64,000 bases of DNA from Hyphomicrobiales bacterium (GTDB taxonomy: Bacteria > Pseudomonadota > Alphaproteobacteria > Rhizobiales > Beijerinckiaceae), in the NCBI GenBank assembly GCA_900473415.1, contig UCLR01000030.1, forward strand, positions 83,800-147,799. Direction: 5' to 3'. This document shows, one piece after another, positions 29,459 to 37,884 of the stretch. The notes beneath the pieces are model-generated. The model did no database searches. It was not told the origin of the DNA and saw only the letters and a program-made list of their open reading frames with translations. Made by a program: the position numbers and the translations under genes. Numbering within the stretch: the first letter of the stretch is position 1; each line of letters opens with the position of its first letter.

Positions 29459-30600
29459 CGCCTGCGGACGATCTCCGCGTGGAACCGCGCGCCATGGATC
29501 AGCCCCGCGTCGTCGAAATCGTAGTGCGGATTGTGCAGCGGCGCGCTGTCGCCATTGCCGAGAAAGGCGAAGCAGCCGGGCACATGATCGAGGAAGCGGG
29601 CGAAGTCTTCCGAGCCAGTGAAGGGCTCGGGGGCAACCGAGACGTTGCCGGCTCCGAACAGATCCTGCGCCACGCCGAGCGCCTCGCGCGTCAAAGCCGG
29701 ATCGTTGAAGAGCGGCACGAACTCGCGTGTGTAACTCACCGTCTGCTCGACATTGTAGGCGCGCGCGATGCCATCAGTGATCACGCGCATCTGTTGCTCG
29801 ATATCGGCGCTGACCGCGGGGCTGAAGCTGCGGGCGTCGCCCAGTATCCGCGCTTCGCCCGGCAGTGCGTTGCGCGTTCCGTCGGTGATCAGCTCGGTCA
29901 CCGAAACGACGGCGATCTCGGCCGGGCTCAGACGGCGCGAGACGATCGTCTGGAGACCCATCACGAGCGCACAAGCCGCGACCAGCGTCTCCTTGCCGAC
30001 ATGGGGACGCGCGGCATGCCCACCCACCCCGCGCAGCACGATCTCGAAATTGTCCTCCGCTGACATGATCGCGCCGGGGCGGGTCTGGAACTGGCCGATC
30101 GCCAGGCCCGGCGCGTTGTGCAGCCCGTAGATCTCCTCGAACGGAAAGCGCTCCATGACGCCATCGTCGAGCATGGCGAGTGCTCCCCGCCCCCATTCCT
30201 CCGCCGGCTGGAAGATGAAGCGAACCGTGCCATTGAAGCCCCCCGCGGCTGCCAGCAGCTTCGCCGCGCCGAGCAGCATGGCGGTATGGCCGTCATGGCC
30301 GCAGGCATGCATCACGCCGGCATTCTGCGAGCGGTAGGGCGCCTCACCCTGCTCCGCGATCCGCAGAGCGTCCATGTCGGCCCTCAGCGCGATCGCCCGG
30401 TTACCGCCTCCCCGCTTCAGCGTCCCGACAACACCCGTGCCGCCCACGCCGGCGACAACCTCGTCCAGGCCGAATTCCCGCAGCTTGGCCGCAACGAAGG
30501 CACTCGTGCGCTGCTCCTCGAAGCCGAACTCGGGGTGGGCGTGCAGACCGCGCCTCCAGGCCGTCATATCCTGCACCAGAGTTTCGTGATCGATCGTCAC
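29443..30600 (-). CDS. M20-family amidohydrolase (hippurate hydrolase / aminoacylase-like)
   Basis: This 385-residue enzyme is of the M20D type. It begins with the typical DMTAWRRGLHAHPEFGFEEQRT. Metal and catalytic sites include ALRADMDAL, MHACGHDGHTAMLLGAAKLL (metal Cys and His), QPAEEWGRGA (catalytic Glu pair) and GSEDFARFL near the end. Family members hydrolyse N-acyl amino acids such as N-acetyl- or N-benzoyl-amino acids in the cytosol. The start is GTG at 30600. It stands alone on its strand. The exact acyl substrate is unknown. Confidence 0.9.
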   Translation of the reverse strand: MTIDHETLVQDMTAWRRGLHAHPEFGFEEQRTSAFVAAKLREFGLDEVVAGVGGTGVVGTLKRGGGNRAIALRADMDALRIAEQGEAPYRSQNAGVMHACGHDGHTAMLLGAAKLLAAAGGFNGTVRFIFQPAEEWGRGALAMLDDGVMERFPFEEIYGLHNAPGLAIGQFQTRPGAIMSAEDNFEIVLRGVGGHAARPHVGKETLVAACALVMGLQTIVSRRLSPAEIAVVSVTELITDGTRNALPGEARILGDARSFSPAVSADIEQQMRVITDGIARAYNVEQTVSYTREFVPLFNDPALTREALGVAQDLFGAGNVSVAPEPFTGSEDFARFLDHVPGCFAFLGNGDSAPLHNPHYDFDDAGLIHGARFHAEIVRRRLPAA

Positions 30601-30777
30601 GGCTGTTTCCCTATGCTCCGCGAGGCGCCTGCTGGCTTTTCCACCAAGCTACCGCGGTACCGGCGAGAGCGGCGCTGCATTTGGCCCTCCGATTTGCAAG
30701 GATATTTCATCGAGCATGTTCGCGCGCTGCGCGGGCAGCCGCGACAGCCGCTCCAGCGGATCGGCTCGCCGGCCTGC

Positions 30778-31410
30778 CTACCCAATCCCGGCCGCCGCCT
30801 TGATCCCATCGATGACGAACTGCACGGCGAGCGCCGCCAGGATCACGCCGAGGAGCCGCGTCAGTACGACATTGCCGGTGACGCCGAGCAGTTTCGCGAT
30901 CGGCGTCGCGGTCAGGAACACCGCAAGGCAGGCCAAGATCACCAGCCCGCAGATCACGGCCAGCGTTGCCAGCAGCAGCGGATCGCCGCCAGCCCGCCCC
31001 GCCAGCAGAATCATCGCCGTCAGCGCGCCCGGCCCCGCCATGAGCGGGATCGCCAGAGGGAAAGCCGCGACGTTGCGGATGTGGTCGAGCGTGATCGCCG
31101 TGTCGGCCGTCTGCTGCTTGCGCTCGGTGCGCCGCTCGAAAACCATCTCGAAAGCGATCCAGAACAGCAGCAGCCCGCCGGCGATGCGGAAGGCTGGCAG
31201 AGAAACGCCGAGCGCCTTCAGCACGATGTCTCCCGCGACGCCGAAGAAACCCATGATGCAGAAGGCGATGATGGAGGCGCGTATCGCGACCTGTCGGCGC
31301 TCGGCATCCGACATGCCGCGCGTCAGCGACAGGAAGATCGGCGCGAGGCCCGGCGGGTCGAGCGTCACCAGCATGGTGACGAGCGCGGAAGTGGCGAATT
31401 CGACGAACAT
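30778..31410 (-). CDS. MarC-family integral membrane protein
   Basis: This 210-residue protein has about six hydrophobic helices and the MarC/UPF0056 pattern: LVTLDPPGLAPIFLSLTRGMS near the start, FRIAGGLLLFWIAFEM in the middle and AFPLAIPLMAGPGALTAMILL. The function of MarC proteins is not established; early reports of antibiotic-resistance roles were not upheld. The frame continues upstream to 31893 without a start that makes biological sense, so ATG 31410 (MFVEFATSALV) was chosen. It is divergent from gyrA across 210 bp. Confidence 0.9.
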   Translation of the reverse strand: MFVEFATSALVTMLVTLDPPGLAPIFLSLTRGMSDAERRQVAIRASIIAFCIMGFFGVAGDIVLKALGVSLPAFRIAGGLLLFWIAFEMVFERRTERKQQTADTAITLDHIRNVAAFPLAIPLMAGPGALTAMILLAGRAGGDPLLLATLAVICGLVILACLAVFLTATPIAKLLGVTGNVVLTRLLGVILAALAVQFVIDGIKAAAGIG

Positions 31411-31620
31411 GGCGCGACTTGACCATGTCGCGTGCCGCGCGTCACGCGCCAACCAAGGCAGGAATGGGGCAGCTCGCAGAAGGTCTGTGGAAAACGCCGT
31501 ATAACGCATTGATTTTATTGTGCTAATTTTTGCTTGGACAGCGCCCTGTTTTGCTGGCGCCGCCGGCTGGAATCGGCTAGCCAGAAGGTTGAAATTTAGC
31601 AGGAATCGGGACTTTTCCCT

Positions 31621-34422
31621 TTGAGCGACGACAACGACGACAAGCGCGACGACGCCCCGGAATTCGGCGGCGACATCAAGCCGATCGCGATCACCGACGA
31701 GATGAAGAAGAGCTATCTCGATTACGCCATGAGCGTGATCGTGAGCCGCGCTCTGCCAGACGTCCGCGACGGCCTGAAGCCCGTCCATCGCCGCATCCTG
31801 TTCTCGATGCACGAGAACAAGAACCTGCCCGACCGGCCCTACACCAAATGCGCCCGCATCGTCGGCGACACGATGGGTAAATACCATCCGCACGGCAATC
31901 TCGCGGTCTATGACGCGCTGGTGCGCATGGCGCAGGATTTCTCGCTACGCCTGCCGCTGATCGACGGCCAAGGCAATTTCGGCTCGATGGACGGCGACAG
32001 CCCCGCGGCCGATCGTTACACCGAGGCCCGGCTCGACAAGGCGGCCATGCCGCTGCTCGAGGATCTCGACCTCGAGACGGTCGATTTCCAGCCGAACTAC
32101 GATGGCAAGGAGCATGAGCCGACCGTCCTGCCGGCGCGCTATCCGAACCTGCTCGTCAACGGTGCCGGCGGCATCGCGGTTGGCATGGCGACCAATATCC
32201 CGCCACACAATCTCGGCGAGGTCATCGACGCCTGCGTCGCCTATATCGACGATCCCGCGATCTCGATCGACGACCTGATCGAGATCGTCCCTGGCCCGGA
32301 TTTCCCGACCGGCGCCTCGATCATGGGCCGTAGCGGTATCCACGCCGCCTATCACACCGGCCGCGGCTCGATCGTGATGCGCTCCAAGACGCATATCGAA
32401 GAGCTCCGCAAGGAGCGCGAGGCGATCATCGTCACCGAGATTCCCTATCAGGTGAACAAGGCGACGATGGTCGAGAAGATCGCCGATCTGGTGCGCGAGA
32501 AGCGCATCGAGGGCATCTCCGACCTCCGCGACGAGTCCAGCCGTGAGGGCGTGCGCGTCGTCATCGAGGTCAAGCGCGATGCCGTCGCCGATGTGGTGCT
32601 GAACCAGCTCTACCGCTTCACCCCGCTGCAGACCTCGTTCGGTGCGAACATGGTGGCGCTGAACGGCGGCCGTCCTGAGGTCCTGAACCTCAAGGACTTC
32701 ATCTCGGCCTTCGTCGAGTTCCGTGAGGAGGTCGTCTCCCGGCGCACGCGCTACCTGCTCAACAAGGCCCGCGAGCGCGCCCATGTGCTCTGCGGTCTCG
32801 CCACGGCGGTCGCGAACATCGACGAGGTCATCCGCCTGATCCGTACCGCACCGACCCCGTCCGACGCGCATGAGTCGCTGATGGCGCGCGACTGGCCGGC
32901 CGACGACATCGCCCCGCTGATCGCGCTGGTCGACGATCCGCGTCACCCGATGAACCCGGACGGCACCTATCGGCTTTCCGATGCACAGGCCAAGGCCATC
33001 CTGGAACTGCGCCTCGCCCGCCTCACCGCCTTGGGTCGCGATGAGATCGGCGACGAGCTGCAGAAGCTCGCTACCGAGATTGCGGACTATCTCGACATCC
33101 TGCGTTCGCGCGCCCGCATCCAGGACATCGTCAAGACCGAGCTCTCCGAGGTGAAATCGGCCTTCGCCACGCCGCGGCGCACCGAGATCCAGGATTGGGG
33201 CTCCGATCTCGACGACGAGGACCTGATCGCCCGCGAGGACATGGTCGTCACTGTCTCCCATGGCGGCTACATCAAGCGCGTGCCGCTCTCGACCTATCGG
33301 GCGCAGCGTCGCGGCGGCAAGGGCCGCTCCGGCATGGCGACGAAGGAGGAGGATTTCGTCTCGCGCCTGTTCGTGGCCAACACGCACACGCCGGTGTTGT
33401 TCTTCTCCTCCGAGGGACAGGTCTACAAGGAGAAGGTCTGGCGGCTGCCGCTCTCGGCGCCGAATGCGCGCGGCAAGGCGCTTGTAAACATGCTGCCGCT
33501 CGATGCCGGCGAGCGCATCACCACGATCATGCCGCTCCCGGAGGACGAGGCAAGCTGGGAGACGCTGGACGTGATGTTCGCGACCTCCTCGGGCGGCGTG
33601 CGCCGCAACAAGCTCTCGGACTTCGTCAACGTCAATCGCGCCGGCAAGATCGCGATGAAGCTCGACGAGGGCGACCATATCGTCGACGTCCAGATCTGCA
33701 CCGAAAACGACGACGTGCTGCTCACCACGGCCGAAGGCCAGTGCATCCGCTTCGCCGTGCCGGAGGTACGCGTCTTCAAGGGCCGCGACTCGACCGGCGT
33801 CCGTGGCATCAACCTGGCCAAGGACGACCTGGTCATCTCGCTCGCAATCCTGCGCCATCTCGACGCCACAGCCGACGAGCGCGCCGCCTATCTCAAGCGT
33901 GCGGCGATCATGCGCCGAGCAACCGGCGTTGAGGGCGAGGAAGCCGTCGAGCCCGCGGTCGAGAACGGCGACGCCGAGGAGGCTGCAGCCGGCGATATTG
34001 AGCTTGGTCTCGAGCGTTACGCTGAAATGGATGCCGCCAACCAGTTCATCCTGACGATCTCGGAAAAGGGCTACGGCAAGCGCACCTCGTCGTTCGAGTA
34101 CCGGGTCACCGGTCGCGGCGGTAAGGGCATCGTCGCCATGGTCGTCAACGACCGGAACGGAAAGCTCGTCGCCTCCTTCCCGGCGGTGGACTCGGACCAA
34201 CTCATGCTGGTCACCGATGGCGGTCAGGTTATCCGCGTGCCGGTGGATGCCGGCTCGGACAACCGCATCCGCATCGCCGGCCGGTCGACTCAAGGCGTCA
34301 CGGTGTTCAACACCGCCAAGGACGAGAGGGTCGTCTCGGTCGAGTGCATCAACGAGGGCGAGGGTGAGGACGTCGACGAGGCCGATGACGGCTCGATCGG
34401 CGACGCCCCGGCAGAAGGCTGA
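31621..34422 (+). CDS. gyrA: DNA gyrase subunit A
   Basis: GyrA cuts and rejoins DNA in the A2B2 gyrase that introduces negative supercoils. The 933-residue product has [32 protein letters not shown] N-terminal sequence, catalytic Tyr133 in RYTEARL, and a C-terminal beta-pinwheel with the GyrA box QRRGGKG. An acidic Glu/Ala-rich insert (residues about 770-800) lies between pinwheel blades. The start is TTG, because no in-frame ATG lies at the expected position, and the AGGA in the leader is rather far from it. The quinolone-determining region reads HGNLAVYD instead of the E. coli HGDSAVYD. Confidence 0.96.
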   Translation: MSDDNDDKRDDAPEFGGDIKPIAITDEMKKSYLDYAMSVIVSRALPDVRDGLKPVHRRILFSMHENKNLPDRPYTKCARIVGDTMGKYHPHGNLAVYDALVRMAQDFSLRLPLIDGQGNFGSMDGDSPAADRYTEARLDKAAMPLLEDLDLETVDFQPNYDGKEHEPTVLPARYPNLLVNGAGGIAVGMATNIPPHNLGEVIDACVAYIDDPAISIDDLIEIVPGPDFPTGASIMGRSGIHAAYHTGRGSIVMRSKTHIEELRKEREAIIVTEIPYQVNKATMVEKIADLVREKRIEGISDLRDESSREGVRVVIEVKRDAVADVVLNQLYRFTPLQTSFGANMVALNGGRPEVLNLKDFISAFVEFREEVVSRRTRYLLNKARERAHVLCGLATAVANIDEVIRLIRTAPTPSDAHESLMARDWPADDIAPLIALVDDPRHPMNPDGTYRLSDAQAKAILELRLARLTALGRDEIGDELQKLATEIADYLDILRSRARIQDIVKTELSEVKSAFATPRRTEIQDWGSDLDDEDLIAREDMVVTVSHGGYIKRVPLSTYRAQRRGGKGRSGMATKEEDFVSRLFVANTHTPVLFFSSEGQVYKEKVWRLPLSAPNARGKALVNMLPLDAGERITTIMPLPEDEASWETLDVMFATSSGGVRRNKLSDFVNVNRAGKIAMKLDEGDHIVDVQICTENDDVLLTTAEGQCIRFAVPEVRVFKGRDSTGVRGINLAKDDLVISLAILRHLDATADERAAYLKRAAIMRRATGVEGEEAVEPAVENGDAEEAAAGDIELGLERYAEMDAANQFILTISEKGYGKRTSSFEYRVTGRGGKGIVAMVVNDRNGKLVASFPAVDSDQLMLVTDGGQVIRVPVDAGSDNRIRIAGRSTQGVTVFNTAKDERVVSVECINEGEGEDVDEADDGSIGDAPAEG

Positions 34423-34497
34423 TTCGTCAGTCTTCTGCGCCGATCTCTTCAGGTGAGATCTGAAGGACTGCCCACTCCGTGATCGTCGGTTCCTTGA

Positions 34498-34515
34498 CGC
34501 GGGCTGCGGCCCGCG
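34498..34515 (+). terminator. Short GC-rich hairpin between gyrA and aat
   Basis: CGCGGGC-TGCG-GCCCGCG forms a 7-bp stem 76 bp after gyrA and 13 bp before the aat start, followed by CTCCC rather than T. It may end gyrA transcription or sit in the aat leader. Confidence 0.35.
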
Positions 34516-34528
34516 CTCCCATCTGCCG

Positions 34529-35200
34529 ATGAAGGCTCGTTCGGTGCCCGCCCGTTCCCCCGCCATTACGCCGGAGATCATGCTGCGCGCCTATGCCGCC
34601 GGCATCTTCCCGATGGCGGAAAGTGCTGACGATCCGGAGCTCTTCTGGGTCGAGCCCGAGTTGCGCGGCGTCGTCCCTCTCGACGGCTTCCATCTTTCCG
34701 GCCGGCTTGCCCGCACCGTTCGCTCGGACCGCTTCGAGGTGAGCGTCGATCAGGATTTCGAGGCCGTCATCGCAGCCTGCGGCGAAGCCCGTCCCGATCG
34801 GCCCGAGACCTGGATCAATCGCCGGATCCGCGCGATCTTCGGCGAGCTTTTCGCGCTCGGCCATGTCCATACGGTGGAGTGCCGGCGCGAGGGCCGGCTC
34901 GTCGGCGGGCTCTACGGCCTCTCGCTCGGCGGCGCCTTCTTCGGCGAAAGCATGTTCCATCGCGAGACCGATGCCTCGAAGGTCGCGCTCGTCCATCTCG
35001 TCGCGCGGCTCAGGCGTGGCGGCTACCGGTTGCTCGATACCCAGTTCCAAACCGGGCACCTAGCCCAGTTCGGCACCATCGAGATCCCGCGCGAAGCCTA
35101 CCGCCTGCGCCTCCATGACGCGCTACGCTACGAGGGCGACTGGCATGTCTGGCCAGCCCAGACGGCCGTAACTGGTCGCGAAGCGCTCGCCGAGCTCTAA
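34529..35200 (+). CDS. aat: Leucyl/phenylalanyl-tRNA-protein transferase
   Basis: Aat adds Leu or Phe from aminoacyl-tRNA to proteins with N-terminal Arg or Lys, marking them for ClpS/ClpAP degradation (bacterial N-end rule). The 223-residue cytosolic protein has [28 protein letters not shown], and the GNAT-like core with [31 protein letters not shown] and [15 protein letters not shown]. The length is typical. It converges on DUF2155. In many Hyphomicrobiales aat directly follows accC; here it lies 27.6 kb away. Confidence 0.95.
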   Translation: MKARSVPARSPAITPEIMLRAYAAGIFPMAESADDPELFWVEPELRGVVPLDGFHLSGRLARTVRSDRFEVSVDQDFEAVIAACGEARPDRPETWINRRIRAIFGELFALGHVHTVECRREGRLVGGLYGLSLGGAFFGESMFHRETDASKVALVHLVARLRRGGYRLLDTQFQTGHLAQFGTIEIPREAYRLRLHDALRYEGDWHVWPAQTAVTGREALAEL

Positions 35201-35211
35201 AATTCGACCGA

Positions 35212-35847
35212 TCAGTTGCCACCGGCCGGATCGCGCCCGGGCATGGGGTTGGTCGGGAAGAAGCGCTGGCTCGGCCGCTGCGGCTGCACCGGAACGCCGC
35301 GCGGCGGCTCGACATCGATTCGCCCGCCCGGCGGAGGTAGGGGCTGGCCGGGCGGCGGCAACTGGTTCGGATCGCGCGGCGGGGTGCGCGGACGGCGCTC
35401 CTCCGCCACCGGCGGGGCCGGCTCGGGCTCCTTCGGGTCGACGACAACCTCTGTCCCGCCTTTGCAGTCGGTCAGCCAGACATCGTAAATCGCGTGCTCG
35501 ACGCCGGAGAGGCCGGGGCTGGCCGCATACATCCAGCCGGTAAAGATGCGGCGGTATTCGTTGTTGAAAGTCACTTCGTCCACTTCGACGAAGGAATCGG
35601 TCTGCGGCGCCTCGGTCGGGGGCCGCGTCCAGCATACGCGCGGCGTCAGCTGCAGCGCGCCGAACTGCACCGTCTCGTCGACGGCGACCTCGAAGGAGAT
35701 GATGCGGCCTGTGATCTTGTCGAGCCCGGCAAAAACCGCCGTCGGATTCTTGATGCGGTCAGCCAGCGCCGGCCCCGTCGCGACCAGTGTCGCGACCGCG
35801 CTCGCGGCGAGGCCTGTCAGGATCGGAAGACGGAGCAACGACGGCAT
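35212..35847 (-). CDS. DUF2155 domain-containing exported protein
   Basis: This 211-residue protein has a signal peptide (LPILTGLAASAVATLVATGPALAD) and a DUF2155 domain: GLDKITGRIISFEVAVDETVQFGALQLTPRVCWTRPP, then FTGWMYAASPGLSGVEHAIYDVWLTDCK, with one Cys in each half. A long Pro-rich tail (residues about 150-211) follows. The domain is alphaproteobacterial and found next to the NDUFA12 gene, but its function is unknown. ATG 35847 was chosen because the upstream open frame is low-complexity and the signal peptide starts here. Confidence 0.9.
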   Translation of the reverse strand: MPSLLRLPILTGLAASAVATLVATGPALADRIKNPTAVFAGLDKITGRIISFEVAVDETVQFGALQLTPRVCWTRPPTEAPQTDSFVEVDEVTFNNEYRRIFTGWMYAASPGLSGVEHAIYDVWLTDCKGGTEVVVDPKEPEPAPPVAEERRPRTPPRDPNQLPPPGQPLPPPGGRIDVEPPRGVPVQPQRPSQRFFPTNPMPGRDPAGGN

Positions 35848-35957
35848 GAAGGCTGCGAATCTCTTCGACAACGCGGAAGGACCGCGACGGGGCGCAGTAA
35901 CACGGCAATCGCAGCGGAAAAAGGGCGCCTCGAAGAAGCGCCCCCGTGAGCAGCGTC

Positions 35958-36368
35958 TCAGCGGCCCGGCGTCCAGGCCTGATAGTCGCCAGTCGCCGCC
36001 GGGCGCTCGCCCTCGGCCAGCGTGGAGCCCTGGGGACGATAGGCCAGCGCCGTACCGGTCCAGTTCTGTTGGTGCGGCTGCTGCCACTCACGCGGCTGGT
36101 AGCTTTCCTCGGAGGGCGCGACATCGACCGTGTGATGCAGCCAGCCGTTCCAGCCGGGCGGCACCTTCGAAGCCTCGGCGTCGCCCTTGTAGATCACCCA
36201 GCGACGCTGGAAGCCGAGCGCCTTGTCCTTCACCCCACCGGCAGTGCGGTAATAGACATTGCCGAACTCGTCCTCACCGACCTTCTCGCCGAAACGCCAG
36301 GTGTGGAAGCGCGTGCCGATGGTCTGGCCGTTCCACCAAGTGAAGATCTGCAGCAGCCAGTCCTTCAT
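35958..36368 (-). CDS. NADH:ubiquinone oxidoreductase accessory subunit, NDUFA12/B17.2 family
   Basis: This 136-residue soluble protein belongs to the family of mitochondrial NDUFA12 (B17.2), one of the few supernumerary complex I subunits shared with Alphaproteobacteria. It has the typical FTWWNGQTIGTRFHTWRFGEKVGEDEFGNVYYR, the RRWVIYKGDAEASKVPPGWNGWLHHTVD block and a C-terminal NWTGTALAYRPQGS. It binds the peripheral arm near the Q-module side. It is transcribed just before DUF2155, 110 bp apart, the usual alphaproteobacterial order. The ATG at 36368 begins MKDWLLQIFTWW. Confidence 0.93.
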   Translation of the reverse strand: MKDWLLQIFTWWNGQTIGTRFHTWRFGEKVGEDEFGNVYYRTAGGVKDKALGFQRRWVIYKGDAEASKVPPGWNGWLHHTVDVAPSEESYQPREWQQPHQQNWTGTALAYRPQGSTLAEGERPAATGDYQAWTPGR

Positions 36369-36484
36369 CGTCGTCAGTCCATGCGCTCGCGTGCCCGCAA
36401 ATGCGCGCACATCTTCGCGCGACTTATGGCGGCAGTGCCCTGCCCTGTCCAGCCCGTAGCGAAGCGGCTCCTCGTCGCGCCGGG

Positions 36485-37243
36485 CTAGCGCAGCCGAGAA
36501 CGCGCCGTCGGCATCAGCCGGGCGATCTCGACCGACAGGACCGGCACATCGGCACCGAGGTCCTTCAGAAGCGCCGCGACCGCATCGAACGGCCCGCGCG
36601 AGGGCCGGATGACCGTCACCACGACATTCGCCTCTGCCCGCACTGGCAGGCGTGGAAACCCGTTCGCGCTGTGATCGCTGACGAGGCTCGCCAGCACGGC
36701 AGCGCCCGCCGCCTGCGCCAAGGCGGCGATGGCAGCGGCGCTTTGGCGCGCGGCGTCCTCCGATAAATCCGGCGGCAGATGATGCGTCGCCTGCAGGAGG
36801 ATGCTTCCCTCGTCGGGGAACGCTCCCGCCGGCCGCGGCGGCAGATCTGCGAAGGGCGGCACTCTCCCGGCCGACTTCAGCATCAGCACATCGTCGGAAT
36901 CGATCATCGTCGCATTCGCCGCCGGGCCGTGCTCGGCCCAAACCGACCCGCTATAAAACCGAGGCAGTGCCGCGGCGCGTGCAGCGTGATCGGCGAAGCC
37001 ACGGAACCACACGAATTGATCGGGCTCGTGGGGATCGCGCAACTGGCCTATCACGCTCATGCCGACCGCCTCCTGACTCTCGACGAATTCAGCGTCGAAC
37101 AGCGCGATCAGCGTGTCGCGCTGCCCTGGCTTCAGCCTGTAGCGCCTCAGCTCGAAGACCGTGTCGGGCGCGTGATTCGATGCAGCCTTCGATGACACTT
37201 GGATCATGACGATACGCCCATTGCGGGAGAAGACGCTCGACAT
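36485..37243 (-). CDS. NIPSNAP-family protein
   Basis: This 252-residue protein has a ferredoxin-like NIPSNAP domain: VFELRRYRLKPGQRDTLIALFDAEFVESQEAVGMSVIGQLRDPHEPDQFVWFRGFADHAARAAALPRFYSGSVW. A less conserved second half follows (residues about 125-252). No catalytic residues can be assigned. Bacterial NIPSNAP proteins are mostly uncharacterised and related to dimeric alpha-beta-barrel proteins. An ATG at 37207 would shorten it by 12 residues and is equally possible. It lies 116 bp upstream of NDUFA12 on the same strand. Confidence 0.82.
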   Translation of the reverse strand: MSSVFSRNGRIVMIQVSSKAASNHAPDTVFELRRYRLKPGQRDTLIALFDAEFVESQEAVGMSVIGQLRDPHEPDQFVWFRGFADHAARAAALPRFYSGSVWAEHGPAANATMIDSDDVLMLKSAGRVPPFADLPPRPAGAFPDEGSILLQATHHLPPDLSEDAARQSAAAIAALAQAAGAAVLASLVSDHSANGFPRLPVRAEANVVVTVIRPSRGPFDAVAALLKDLGADVPVLSVEIARLMPTARSRLR

Positions 37244-37583
37244 CGCATCGGCCGTCGTCTGATTCTGTCAGGAACGCCTCGCCAGATTTTTGCCGTGATT
37301 CGGCTGCGGACCGACCACAATCCGCTAACGAAGCGCATCGACATCAAGCACTTGTGCCCGGCCTCGGAACCCGCGCTTTCGGAGGCGCGCCGTTCAGCAT
37401 TCGTCAACCATGAATAGCGAGGATTTTAGGGACTGCTCTTCGCCGTCCGGTGTGGCAAACTTGTCGAGCGCGGATGATTCTCGCCGCGTTTTCCAAGGCT
37501 TAGCGGGTGCCTTGAAACTTATCCCCGCTACGCACATATCCCTACCAGATGTCGTATCCACAACTCCGGCTAAGCACTATTCC
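37244..37583. other. Intergenic region before nrdJ promoter
   Basis: No gene is supported. The region is divergent between the NIPSNAP and nrdJ genes and must hold the promoter of the former. I see no strong repeats. Confidence 0.4.
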
Positions 37584-37613
37584 TTGACGCCCGGACCTGA
37601 TCGGCGCTAGATT
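37584..37613 (+). promoter_or_regulatory. Candidate sigma-70 promoter of nrdJ
   Basis: TTGACG and TAGATT lie 18 bp apart. The -10 box is about 270 bp before the nrdJ ATG, leaving a long untranslated leader of roughly 265 nt. The match to the consensus is good for a GC-rich genome. The leader was searched for cobalamin-riboswitch conserved boxes and none was recognised. Confidence 0.5.
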
Positions 37614-37884
37614 TTGACCATCGCATGACGGCCGGCGGCACCGCCTCTGGATTGGCTGCGACCCTAGTTTTCCAGAGTGCTTACGGGCCTGCCGCCGCAT
37701 CCGCCACCAAGCGGGAGCGAGCGAAGTTGCGCGAGCATTCTGGGCTGCGTCCGGGCCTGCAAGCGGGGCGACACCGCAGAGGACCCACAGGGCTTCGAAC
37801 CGAGTTTGGATGACATCAGGAGCCGGTGATCAACCGGCCGCGCGGCACCCTTGACGGGTCCGCGGCATGCAAGGGATTGAGATC

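Noticed and set aside
37625..37813. A 62-codon frame in the nrdJ leader
   Set aside because: It has no ribosome site and turns Arg-rich; it is probably chance coding in the leader.
37244..37884. A cobalamin riboswitch upstream of the B12-dependent reductase
   Set aside because: Conserved riboswitch boxes such as the GCCACTG B12-box were not recognised; only a covariance search could revive it.
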